DNA of 5,109 nucleotides from an uncultured Clostridia bacterium (GCA_947381875.1 CANCXY010000241.1:1-5109); one strand, 5' to 3'. Counted from the stretch's first letter, positions 1-5,058 are shown. Numbers and translations are program-made. Notes: generated by a model from the letters alone, not told the origin.

Positions 1-198
1 CGTGTTCCGCACGAGGAGACCCAGGTCGTTCACCATGCCGCTGGTGAGGATGTTTTCCAGCGTGATGGGATGACATTCCTCCTCTGTAATATCTGTATCT
101 TCCGGGTGCAGCGCAAGATATAGCTGGCGCATGTTCTCCGGCTCACGGAAAATGTAACTGAAAACGCTGTCTTTGGTGGTGTATTTCATCTGTGGCAT
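1..198 (-). CDS. PD-(D/E)XK nuclease family transposase / Rpn-like protein, N-terminal part only
   Basis: This is the first 66 codons of a gene cut by the left window edge, so only the N-terminus can be judged. The protein starts MPQMKYTTKDSVFSYIF and contains the segments LYLALHPEDTD (26-36) and ITLENILTSGMVNDLG (45-60). I recognise this pattern from the PDDEXK_2 / Rpn 'recombination-promoting nuclease or putative transposase' family common in Clostridia. In that family the Asp of the NDLG segment (D58 here) is probably the first metal-binding residue; the remaining catalytic residues would lie outside the window. I chose ATG at 198 because AAGGGGAG (203-210) stands just upstream and a near-consensus promoter lies at 224-252. 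A second Met at codon 4 is a possible start but is less well placed. Family members are thought to act as DNA endonucleases that promote recombination; activity here is inference. No terminal inverted repeats of a transposon are seen in the window. Confidence 0.72.
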   Translation of the reverse strand, partial: MPQMKYTTKDSVFSYIFREPENMRQLYLALHPEDTDITEEECHPITLENILTSGMVNDLGLLVRNT

Positions 199-223
199 AG
201 CGCTCCCCTTCTTTCTTGTTTTT

Positions 224-252
224 ATTATACCGCATTTTCTTGTATCGTGCAA
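224..252 (-). promoter_or_regulatory. Sigma-A type promoter for the PD-(D/E)XK nuclease gene
   Basis: Read on the minus strand, the -35 box is TTGCAC (247-252) and the -10 box is a perfect TATAAT (224-229), with a 17-bp spacer. The gene start at 198 follows after a short leader carrying the ribosome binding site. The match is close to consensus, so the gene is probably well transcribed unless repressed. Confidence 0.8.
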
Positions 253-268
253 GCGAAATCTGCTTGCA
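248..268. promoter_or_regulatory. Inverted repeat overlapping the -35 box, possible operator
   Basis: TGCAAGC (248-254) and GCTTGCA (262-268) form a perfect 7-bp inverted repeat around a 7-nt spacer. The left arm covers most of the -35 box of the promoter at 224-252, so a protein bound here would block RNA polymerase. No regulator gene is visible next to it and the role is inferred from position only. Confidence 0.4.
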
Positions 269-430
269 GGGTACGGAAATCGGTGCTTCAATGCCTTTTT
301 TTGCACAATTATATAAAGTTTTATTGACGGCGGGTATGTCCGATATAGCATCGAATTTATGCCTGTATGGCCCGCCACGAAAGAACACGCTATAGCAGAA
401 GGCCGCTGAAAATTTCCGCAAAAACAACCG
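269..430. other. Intergenic stretch without a supported gene
   Basis: An AT-rich stretch lies between the promoter of the nuclease gene and the terminator at 431-453. A minus-strand reading frame runs through part of it, but it crosses the promoter, lacks a ribosome binding site and resembles no family I know. A minus-strand TATAAT near 308-313 has no acceptable -35 partner. GCTATAGC (389-396) is a short perfect palindrome of unknown meaning. Confidence 0.5.
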
Positions 431-458
431 CCCCGGCTTCTATTATGCCGGGGCAGTT
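424..458 (-). terminator. Intrinsic terminator after the vapBC operon
   Basis: CCCCGGC (431-437) pairs perfectly with GCCGGGG (447-453) around a 9-nt loop, and the stem can be extended outward with one mismatch. On the minus strand the hairpin is followed by GGTTGTTTTTG, a usable U-rich tract. It lies just after the small ORF that ends at 461 and should end vapBC transcription. The plus strand has no U tract after the stem, so it is probably one-directional. Confidence 0.8.
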
Positions 459-460
459 AT

Positions 461-553
461 TCAGGCTTGCTGTTTTTGCAGATAAAGCGCGGTTAAACCA
501 TCTTGCAGCACTTGTGATACATCAATCTTGTTAAATTCCGCTATGCCTCTCAT
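461..553 (-). CDS. Small 30-residue ORF overlapping the vapC stop, unknown function
   Basis: An ATG at 551-553 overlaps the vapC stop codon in an ATGA arrangement, the same coupling seen between vapB and vapC. The frame encodes 30 residues, beginning MRGIAEFNKI and ending LYLQKQQA, and stops with TGA at 461-463, just before the terminator. I do not recognise a family. The middle (IDVSQVLQDGLTALYLQKQ) alternates hydrophobic and polar residues and could form an amphipathic helix. A GGAG about 11 nt upstream is a weak ribosome binding site, so translation would depend on re-initiation after vapC. It may be a real third cistron, the tail of a decayed gene, or a chance ORF; at this length chance cannot be excluded. 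Confidence 0.35.
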   Translation of the reverse strand: MRGIAEFNKIDVSQVLQDGLTALYLQKQQA

Positions 554-951
554 TCCGCCCAGTTCTCCACTTCCAACCCAGGTACTCGCGCAAACTCGCG
601 GACATTGTTTGTAACAAGTATCAGGCTCTCCGCTTTGGCGTGTCCGGCTATCAGCATATCCAACGGTCCAATCGGTGTCCCCTGCCGCTCCAGGAAAGCC
701 CGTATCTTCCCATATTCCACCGCCGCCTTGTCCTCAAAGGGAATCACATCCAGGATAAAAAGCATCTTCATAATAGCCGCCCGGTTTTTATCCGGGTTCG
801 CGCTTTTTGATGCGCCATATTCCAATTCAGATAAAGTGATGGCAGAAATGCAAAGCCCTTCCCCTCGATGTTCCTTCACCCTTGCCAAGACCTGCTCCGG
901 TTTATTTTTGATAGCGTAAATACAGATATTGGTGTCCAGCATATATTTCAT
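550..951 (-). CDS. vapC: VapC family type II toxin, PIN-domain ribonuclease
   Basis: This 133-residue single PIN domain has the usual length of VapC toxins. Family members are metal-dependent RNases that cut tRNA or rRNA and stop translation when the antitoxin is lost; the target here is not known. The acidic cluster is complete: D6 in the opening MLDTNI, E42 in the SELEYG segment, D98 in GPLDMLIAGHA, and N115/N116 in the TNN segment where the fourth site lies. The C-terminus (PGLEVENW) is also typical of the tRNA(fMet)-cleaving type of annotation. The ATG overlaps the vapB stop (ATGA), and GAGGGAG (957-963) inside the end of vapB gives the ribosome binding site, so the two are translationally coupled. 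With all catalytic residues present the toxin looks active. The family assignment is firm; substrate and physiological role are inference. Confidence 0.93.
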   Translation of the reverse strand: MKYMLDTNICIYAIKNKPEQVLARVKEHRGEGLCISAITLSELEYGASKSANPDKNRAAIMKMLFILDVIPFEDKAAVEYGKIRAFLERQGTPIGPLDMLIAGHAKAESLILVTNNVREFARVPGLEVENWAE

Positions 952-1178
952 AGGGACTCCCTCTCTTGTTGTTTCCCCTGCCCCCTGCCGTCCGCAAAGA
1001 AATCATCGGAAAAGCTGTTGATCCCCTCCAAAAATGCTTTCCAGCCCGCGTCCTTCGGTACCAGCATTACAGCCTCACCAATGCGCTGTATCAAAACTTC
1101 ACTATCATCAAAACGGAACTTCTTCGGCAGTCGTACAGCCTGGCTCCTTCCTGTTTCAAAAACTTTCGCTACTTCCAT
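948..1178 (-). CDS. vapB: VapB antitoxin, AbrB/MazE/SpoVT-type DNA-binding protein
   Basis: A 76-residue antitoxin. The N-terminal half (about 1-45) has the swapped-hairpin AbrB/MazE pattern, with GRSQAVRLPKKFRF at 9-22, and would dimerise and bind the operator. The C-terminal tail (about 46-76, including SFSDDFFADGRGQ) is the flexible part that wraps the PIN toxin and blocks its active site, as known for this family. I start it at ATG 1178 rather than the GTG at 1187, because AGGAGG occupies 1187-1192 and would overlap that GTG; from ATG the spacing is 8 nt. It is the first gene of the vapBC operon and overlaps vapC by ATGA. The operon should be autorepressed through the palindrome at 1200-1221. 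Confidence in the family is high. Confidence 0.92.
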   Translation of the reverse strand: MEVAKVFETGRSQAVRLPKKFRFDDSEVLIQRIGEAVMLVPKDAGWKAFLEGINSFSDDFFADGRGQGKQQERESL

Positions 1179-1186
1179 TGCCACCA

Positions 1187-1192
1187 CCTCCT
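1187..1192 (-). promoter_or_regulatory. Ribosome binding site that decides the vapB start
   Basis: A perfect AGGAGG on the minus strand sits 8 nt before the ATG at 1178. The alternative in-frame GTG codons further upstream overlap or touch this site, so they are unlikely starts. Confidence 0.8.
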
Positions 1193-1199
1193 ACTATAT

Positions 1200-1221
1200 A
1201 ATATATACCATGATATATATT
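1200..1221. promoter_or_regulatory. 22-bp palindrome, probable VapBC operator
   Basis: The arms AATATATAC (1200-1208) and ATATATATT (1213-1221) flank a central CATG (1209-1212) and are complementary at every position but one (1208/1213). The palindrome covers the -10 box and most of the spacer of the vapBC promoter. VapB-type antitoxins are known to repress their own operon, with the toxin as corepressor, by binding such palindromes; the assignment here rests on symmetry and position. Confidence 0.6.
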
Positions 1222-1229
1222 TCTGTCAA
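1200..1229 (-). promoter_or_regulatory. vapBC promoter
   Basis: On the minus strand the -35 box is a perfect TTGACA (1224-1229) and the -10 box is TATATT (1200-1205) with an 18-bp spacer; ATATAT at 17 bp is an alternative register. The ribosome binding site begins only a few bases after the -10 box, so the leader is very short. The promoter lies between the terminator of the upstream gene and vapB, which makes vapBC an independent transcription unit. Confidence 0.75.
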
Positions 1230-1246
1230 GAAACTTTCTCCCTGCG

Positions 1247-1283
1247 CAAGAAAAAACAGCCCCGTCCCAGACGAAGCTGTTTT
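1247..1283 (-). terminator. Intrinsic terminator of the TVP38/TMEM64 gene
   Basis: AAAACAGC (1253-1260) pairs with GCTGTTTT (1276-1283), and inside the loop CGTC (1263-1266) pairs with GACG (1270-1273), leaving a small internal loop and a 3-nt apex. On the minus strand the stem runs into TTTTTTCTTG. It begins 18 nt after the TVP38 stop and separates that gene from vapBC. Confidence 0.88.
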
Positions 1284-1300
1284 CCCTGTTTCGCACCCGC

Positions 1301-2026
1301 TCATTCCGCCTCTGTGCCATTCCGCTTTGCCAATCTCCCGCGCAGGGAAGCCAGGAACGTGAGGATCCGCTCCTGAAACAGCAGGCACAGCCCCGCCGCA
1401 ATCGACGTAACGACGATCACCACCAGGCTCACCTGCCAGCTCCCCACAGCAAACTGCCTGCCGGAAAAAGTGCTTGTAAGAATCGACGGGATTCTTCCAA
1501 TGGTAGCAAGCAGCAGGAAATGGAACGGCTTCACAGGCAGGAACGGGCCTAAGTAGATCAGCACATCTTTTGGCGTGCCCGGAATAAAGAACAGCACGAA
1601 TAAAAACAGCTTCACATGCGCCTCGTCGCGCAGGAAACGGTATTTTTTCAGCGCGGACTGGTCGAGCGCCTTTGCGCCCGCCGCACGCACGCAGTAATAG
1701 ACGATCAGCGTAGAGAGCGCGACGCCCGCCAGGCAGACGGCCAGCCCGCCCCAGGTGCCGTACAAAAGGCCCGCCATCAGCTCCACCGGTTCGCCGGGCA
1801 GCACGGCCACCACAATCTGTAAAATTTGCAGCCCGAAAAACAGCGCCAGCCCCACCAGTCCGCTTTCACGCACATAGCTGATAAAGCTGTCGCGCGCTTC
1901 CTGTGAAACGAGGATGGCCCATATCTCCCTGCGGTAATATACGCCGAAAAACGCCAGCACCGCCAGCGCCGCGACACTCACGATCGTGCCGCCGTGTTTG
2001 CGTATCCATGTGATCATATGTTTCAT
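1301..2026 (-). CDS. TVP38/TMEM64 family (DedA-like, VTT domain) membrane protein
   Basis: A 241-residue integral membrane protein. Hydrophobic segments lie near 13-31, 55-76, 84-112, 137-160 (probably re-entrant), 167-187 and 198-218. Two motifs mark the VTT family: PGEPVELMAGLLYGTWGG (77-94), in the first re-entrant region, and IPGTPKDVLIYLGPF (148-162) with GRIP (177-180) and FSG (187-189), typical of the TVP38/TMEM64 branch. VTT/DedA proteins are known as lipid scramblases or undecaprenyl- and phospholipid-flipping transporters; which lipid this one moves cannot be told. I chose the ATG at 2026 because CCTCTCT (2033-2039, AGAGAGG on the coding strand) lies 6 nt upstream. The frame is open for 29 more codons upstream, but that part is leader with hairpins and no ribosome binding site. 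The tail ends in a short basic cytoplasmic segment. It has its own terminator and appears to be a single-gene unit. Confidence 0.9.
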   Translation of the reverse strand: MKHMITWIRKHGGTIVSVAALAVLAFFGVYYRREIWAILVSQEARDSFISYVRESGLVGLALFFGLQILQIVVAVLPGEPVELMAGLLYGTWGGLAVCLAGVALSTLIVYYCVRAAGAKALDQSALKKYRFLRDEAHVKLFLFVLFFIPGTPKDVLIYLGPFLPVKPFHFLLLATIGRIPSILTSTFSGRQFAVGSWQVSLVVIVVTSIAAGLCLLFQERILTFLASLRGRLAKRNGTEAE

Positions 2027-2131
2027 AGTATACCTCTCTTTGGCGCGGGACGCGCCGCCCTGAACAATCGGGCAAATCATTTTTTGCCGGGACAATCCCG
2101 GAGCCTTGCGCACTGCTCTATACTATGAAAC
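2020..2131 (-). promoter_or_regulatory. Structured leader of the TVP38/TMEM64 gene with start-codon-sequestering repeat
   Basis: GTTTCATAGTATA (2020-2032) and TATACTATGAAAC (2119-2131) are a perfect 13-bp inverted repeat 86 nt apart. In the minus-strand transcript the downstream arm contains the start codon (2024-2026). Between the arms lie three local hairpins: 2042-2056 (GGCGCG/CGCGCC, 3-nt loop), 2057-2073 (GCCC/GGGC, 9-nt loop) and 2087-2101 (CCGGGA/TCCCGG, 3-nt loop). The whole could fold as a multi-branch junction closed by a helix that hides the start, as in translational riboswitches or RNA thermometers. I do not match it to any known riboswitch class, and the transcription start is not established, so the regulatory role is inference. 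Confidence 0.4.
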
Positions 2132-2148
2132 GAGGCTGCCCCGGTTCC

Positions 2149-2220
2149 TTCGACAAAAAATCTCTATCTTTACCAATTCTTTACGCCCCCTTTATCATAT
2201 TGGGGTTTTTTCCCGTCGAA
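2149..2220. repeat. Long-range inverted repeat upstream of the TVP38 leader
   Basis: TTCGACAAAAAA (2149-2160) pairs with TTTTTT (2206-2211) plus GTCGAA (2215-2220), leaving a 3-nt CCC bulge. Inside it a short CCCC/GGGG pair (2187-2190 with 2202-2205) flanks a minus-strand TATGAT (2194-2199), which could be a -10 box for the TVP38 gene, although no good -35 box precedes it. The region holds no gene. Confidence 0.35.
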
Positions 2221-2237
2221 AGCGGAGAAAAAGCAAA

Positions 2238-2270
2238 ATGGAAAAGGCGGACGCCCTTTGTACGTCCGCC
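2238..2270 (-). terminator. Intrinsic terminator of the prmA-rsmE-carboxypeptidase unit
   Basis: GGCGGACG (2246-2253) and CGTCCGCC (2263-2270) form a perfect 8-bp GC-rich stem with a 9-nt loop. On the minus strand it is followed by TTTTCCATTTTG. It starts 13 nt after the stop of the lipoprotein gene. Confidence 0.85.
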
Positions 2271-2283
2271 TGCCCTGCCGCTT

Positions 2284-3330
2284 TTACAGTGTCCCCGCAT
2301 GGTATTCCTCCAGCGTGCCCCCCGCCGCCATGATCTGCGCCGCCGCCTCTTTGCCGACATATCGGTAATGCCACGGCTCATAGGTTACGCCCGTCACGTC
2401 CTCTTTGCCCTTTGGATAGCGCAGGATAAAGCCGTATTCAGCGCAATGCTCCATCAGCCACGCGCATTCGGGCGTTGCCTCAAAATCCGCCGTCAGGTCG
2501 TCATGCGCGGAGTACCAGTCCGCCGATACGATATCCGCGGCCAGCCCCGTATTGTGTTCGGAGGTGCCGGGACGCGCCACCCACATGGCCGCCTGCCGCT
2601 CCGCCTCCGCCTGGTCGAACCCCTCGGCGAGAAAGGCGTTTGTCTTGCGTTTGAAAAGCGCCGCCTGACGCTCTACGCTGCGATAGCCCGACACTAAGTA
2701 GAGCTTGCAGCCGGCCTGTTCCGCGTCCGCGAGCATGGCCTCCAAATCGGGCGCGGCGCGCTTATCGAAAGGGCGCGCGTCGTATCCCCGGATGTTCACC
2801 GTCTCAACGGTGAATCCCTCCGGCAGGGGCGACGCGGCGTTGACAAGGCGCGTCATCCAGGCGTCCGAGGCCCCCGGGGCTGCGGCGGTCGCCGCAGCCG
2901 AGGAGGAATCGCTGTTGGAGTTGGAATTGGATCGGGAACCGGAGCTGGAACCGCTGTTCGCGCCCGAACCGGAGCCGCCTACGGAAGTGGAGCCGCTGGC
3001 GGACCCGGAAATGCCGTCCGGGCCAATGGATCCGCTCACAGAACCGGACATTGAACCGCCCGCGCCGCCGGAAAAGGAATTGGAATCGTCCATCCCGCCG
3101 GTCGTACCGCCCGTTGTGCCTCCGTTTGTTCCGCCAGTAGTCCCACTGGTGCTACCGCCGCCCATGCCACCGGTCGCGCCGGAGGAGGAACCGCCTGTCA
3201 TGCTGGACGAAGAACCGCCCGTCATGCCGGAGGAAGAACTGCCGGAATTGGCGCTTCCCCTGCGCCCGCAGGCGCACAGCGCTGTCAGCAGCGCCAGTGT
3301 CAAGATCAAAGCAAGTGTTTTCTTTGGCAA
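2284..3330 (-). CDS. M15 family D,D-/L,D-carboxypeptidase lipoprotein (VanY/LdcB-like)
   Basis: A 348-residue exported enzyme that should trim a terminal D-amino acid from peptidoglycan stem peptides. Residues 1-21 are a lipoprotein signal (KK, then a Leu/Ala-rich core) with the lipobox LCAC, so C21 is probably lipidated. Residues 22-155 are a disordered Gly/Ser/Thr stalk built from repeats. The VanY domain spans about 156-340: SGYRS (214-218), SEHNTGLAADI (257-267) with zinc ligands H259 and D266, and EPWHYR (318-323) with catalytic E318 and third ligand H321. All key residues are present, so it should be active. The start is TTG at 3330: AAAGGGAG (3339-3346) lies 8 nt upstream, an in-frame stop lies shortly beyond, and the signal peptide begins directly here. 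It follows rsmE by 54 nt and may be co-transcribed. D,D versus L,D specificity cannot be decided from sequence. Confidence 0.9.
   Translation of the reverse strand: MPKKTLALILTLALLTALCACGRRGSANSGSSSSGMTGGSSSSMTGGSSSGATGGMGGGSTSGTTGGTNGGTTGGTTGGMDDSNSFSGGAGGSMSGSVSGSIGPDGISGSASGSTSVGGSGSGANSGSSSGSRSNSNSNSDSSSAAATAAAPGASDAWMTRLVNAASPLPEGFTVETVNIRGYDARPFDKRAAPDLEAMLADAEQAGCKLYLVSGYRSVERQAALFKRKTNAFLAEGFDQAEAERQAAMWVARPGTSEHNTGLAADIVSADWYSAHDDLTADFEATPECAWLMEHCAEYGFILRYPKGKEDVTGVTYEPWHYRYVGKEAAAQIMAAGGTLEEYHAGTL
2866..3267 (-). repeat. Low-complexity Gly/Ser/Thr-rich stalk coding region
   Basis: It encodes residues 22-155 of the lipoprotein. Three tandem 24-bp units occupy 3172-3243 and encode the octapeptides GSSSSGMT, GGSSSSMT and GGSSSGAT. 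They are followed by short GGTT/GGTN-type units (residues 54-80), then GS-rich and finally SNSNSNSDSSS stretches. The repeats are degenerate at the DNA level and would be prone to length change between strains. They produce a long spurious open frame on the plus strand. Confidence 0.85.
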
Positions 3331-3384
3331 AATACAAACTCCCTTTCACGCCTGCCCGCAAACGCCGGGCGGCGAGCGGGAAGG

Positions 3385-4104
3385 TCATTGTAAATTGCCG
3401 GTCAGGGCCATCACGGCGGCAAGGGCGGCGAGCGGCGCTGTCTCGCACCGCAGGATGCGCGGCCCCAGGCTGATGGGCACACACCCCGCCGCGCGGGCCT
3501 GCCCCGCCTCCTCGCGGGAAAAGCCGCCCTCGCTGCCGGTGATGATGCCTATGGTCCTTGCCTGCCCCAACCGGCTAAGTAACGCTTCCCCGCCCCCTTC
3601 GTCACAGAACAGCGCCGCCTCGTTTGCCGCCGCGTCCCGCAGCATTTCGTTGAACAGAACAGGCGGTTCTACCTTCGGGATCACGCCGCGCCCGCTCTGC
3701 TTTGCCGCCTCTAAGGCGATACGCTGATAGCGCACGTTCTTTTTTTCCTCGTTTTTCGGCGCGGCCACGCAGTAGCGGCTGAAAAACGGCACAATGCGCA
3801 CCGCGCCCAACTCGACGGTCTTCTGTACCACTGTCTCCAATTTATCCTGTTTGGGGTAGCCCGCATATAGCGTGACCCGCACGGTCGGTTCTGATACACT
3901 CGGCGCACTGGAAAGAATCGCCAGTTCCACCAGCGCCTCCCCAAACCCACGCACCGCGCATTGGTAGTCTACGCCCTTACCGTCACACAGCGTCACGGTG
4001 TCGCCAGGCTTTGCGCGCATGACATGTGATAAGTGGTGCGCGTCCGCGCCGCGCAGGAAAGCGGCCCCGCCTCCTATCTCCTCTGTAAAATACCGATGCG
4101 GCAC
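3385..4104 (-). CDS. rsmE: 16S rRNA (uracil(1498)-N3)-methyltransferase
   Basis: RsmE puts a methyl group from S-adenosylmethionine on N3 of U1498 of 16S rRNA, in the decoding region of the 30S subunit. The 239-residue length is usual. The N-terminal PUA-like part (about 1-70, including MPHRYF and the HHLSHVMRAKPGD segment at 23-35) binds RNA. The C-terminal SPOUT trefoil-knot domain carries QKTVELGA (94-101), EAAKQSGR (132-139), ITGSEGGFS (188-196) and LGPRILRCETA (213-223), which form the SAM pocket. The start is GTG at 4104: AGGAGG (4112-4117) lies 7 nt upstream and the protein then aligns with the typical family N-terminus. The frame continues upstream into prmA without support. It follows prmA by 14 nt, the common prmA-rsmE arrangement in Firmicutes, so the two are co-transcribed. 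Confidence 0.95.
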   Translation of the reverse strand: MPHRYFTEEIGGGAAFLRGADAHHLSHVMRAKPGDTVTLCDGKGVDYQCAVRGFGEALVELAILSSAPSVSEPTVRVTLYAGYPKQDKLETVVQKTVELGAVRIVPFFSRYCVAAPKNEEKKNVRYQRIALEAAKQSGRGVIPKVEPPVLFNEMLRDAAANEAALFCDEGGGEALLSRLGQARTIGIITGSEGGFSREEAGQARAAGCVPISLGPRILRCETAPLAALAAVMALTGNLQ

Positions 4105-4111
4105 TGCTCCC

Positions 4112-4117
4112 CCTCCT
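4112..4117 (-). promoter_or_regulatory. Ribosome binding site that decides the rsmE GTG start
   Basis: AGGAGG followed by more Gs on the minus strand lies in the 14-nt gap between prmA and rsmE, 7 nt before GTG at 4104. No ATG is available at a comparable distance. Confidence 0.8.
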
Positions 4118-4118
4118 T

Positions 4119-5036
4119 TTACCGCGCCTTTTCGCACACGATGGCGGCCCATCCGTTTTTCTCCCGGACCGCGCGCACCGCAAGCCCCGCTTTGGCGAGG
4201 CCGTCCAAAACCTCATCCTTGCGCGTATCAATGATGCCGCTGGCGATAAACGTCCCATTTTCGGCCAGCAGCGCGGGCACGGCGGGCGCAAGGTGCAGGA
4301 TGGCATTTGCCACAATGTTGGCGCAGATCACGTCATACTGTCCGCTGGCCTTGTCGGAAAGGTCGCCAATCAGCACAGTGAAATCCTTCTGTACACCGTT
4401 GCGGGCGGCGTTCTCCCCCGCCGTGCGCACACACATGGGGTCGATATCCACGCCCTCCGCCTTCGCCGCACCCAGTTTCAAAGCCGCGATCGCCAAAATG
4501 CCGCTGCCCGTGCCGACATCCAGCACGCGTTCCCCGCCCCGGATTAAGCCGTCCAGCGTTTCCAGGCACAGCGCCGTCGTCTCATGCGTGCCCGTGCCGA
4601 ACGCCATGCCGGGGTCCAGCGTGATGACCGCGCGGTCCGTCTCATAGCTTTCCCAGCTCGGCACAACCGCGATCCTCTCCCCGATCTCCAGCGCGTGATA
4701 ATACGCTTTCCAGCCCGATTCCCAATCTTCCTGCTTCACACCCGCACACACCATGCGGTACGGCACCTCGGCGCGGGCCAGGCGGTCTTTCAGAAGCTCC
4801 ACCACCTCGGCGGCGTTTTCGTCCGGCGCAAGGTACAGGTGTATCGTCACCTCGTCGCGCGGCTTTTCCAGCAGCTCCTGTTCAATGAGGTCCACATGCG
4901 CGATGGCCTCCACCTGCGCTTCTAAGTCGCGGTAATCTTCAATGTACAGCCCCCCGCCGGAAATCCCCGTCGCAATGTCCTCCGCCGTCCCGGCAAACCG
5001 GGCGGGCACCGTCGTTTGAATATCTGTCCATTCCAT
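4119..5036 (-). CDS. prmA: Ribosomal protein L11 methyltransferase
   Basis: PrmA trimethylates amino groups of ribosomal protein L11 in the cytoplasm using S-adenosylmethionine. The 305-residue length fits the family. The N-terminal L11-recognition domain covers about 1-100, with the typical GGGLYIEDY segment (27-35). A linker with KQEDWESGWKAYYH (101-114) leads to the Rossmann methyltransferase domain. There the family signature DPGMAFGTGTHETT (141-154), SAM motif I VLDVGTGSGI (171-180), the acidic end of strand 2 (VDIDP, 196-200) and ANIVAN (239-244) are all intact. The start is ATG at 5036, with AGGAGG (5046-5051) 9 nt upstream; the frame stays open to 5084 but that portion is palindromic leader. 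It is the first visible gene of a prmA-rsmE-lipoprotein series. In many Firmicutes dnaK/dnaJ genes precede prmA, but what lies upstream is outside the window. Confidence 0.96.
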   Translation of the reverse strand: MEWTDIQTTVPARFAGTAEDIATGISGGGLYIEDYRDLEAQVEAIAHVDLIEQELLEKPRDEVTIHLYLAPDENAAEVVELLKDRLARAEVPYRMVCAGVKQEDWESGWKAYYHALEIGERIAVVPSWESYETDRAVITLDPGMAFGTGTHETTALCLETLDGLIRGGERVLDVGTGSGILAIAALKLGAAKAEGVDIDPMCVRTAGENAARNGVQKDFTVLIGDLSDKASGQYDVICANIVANAILHLAPAVPALLAENGTFIASGIIDTRKDEVLDGLAKAGLAVRAVREKNGWAAIVCEKAR

Positions 5037-5058
5037 CTTTACTTCCCTCCTGTTCCTG

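Noticed and set aside
324..350. Plus-strand TTGACG with a downstream TATA-like sequence, considered as a promoter
   Set aside because: At 16-17 bp spacing the -10 sequence is poor, and no plus-strand gene follows.
143..427. Minus-strand 94-codon open frame
   Set aside because: It crosses the promoter and ribosome binding site of the nuclease gene and continues in a wrong frame of it; no family resemblance and no start signals.
868..1376. Plus-strand open frames across vapBC
   Set aside because: They are antisense shadows of vapB, vapC and the TVP38 end, with no start signals and no recognisable protein.
1156..1401. Minus-strand open frame between vapB and the TVP38 gene
   Set aside because: It runs through the vapBC promoter and the TVP38 terminator and overlaps the end of the TVP38 gene in another frame.
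2081..2101. CCGGGA/TCCCGG hairpin next to a T/A tract, considered as a terminator
   Set aside because: On the plus strand the Ts precede the stem, and on the minus strand the stem is followed by As, so neither direction has the required U tract.
2186..2211. CCCC/GGGG pair followed by six Ts on the plus strand, terminator-like
   Set aside because: The stem has only four sure pairs with an 11-nt loop, and there is no plus-strand gene upstream to terminate.
2125..2697. Plus-strand open frame beginning in the upstream arm of the 13-bp inverted repeat
   Set aside because: The ATG comes from the inverted copy of the TVP38 start region. The frame runs across the terminator and into the antisense of the carboxypeptidase, lacks a ribosome binding site and resembles nothing known.
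2705..3727. Long plus-strand open frame, rich in Pro/Glu/Val, antisense to the lipoprotein and rsmE genes
   Set aside because: It is the mirror of the GC-rich Gly/Ser repeat coding region on the other strand, runs across two well-supported genes, resembles no family and has no ribosome binding site.
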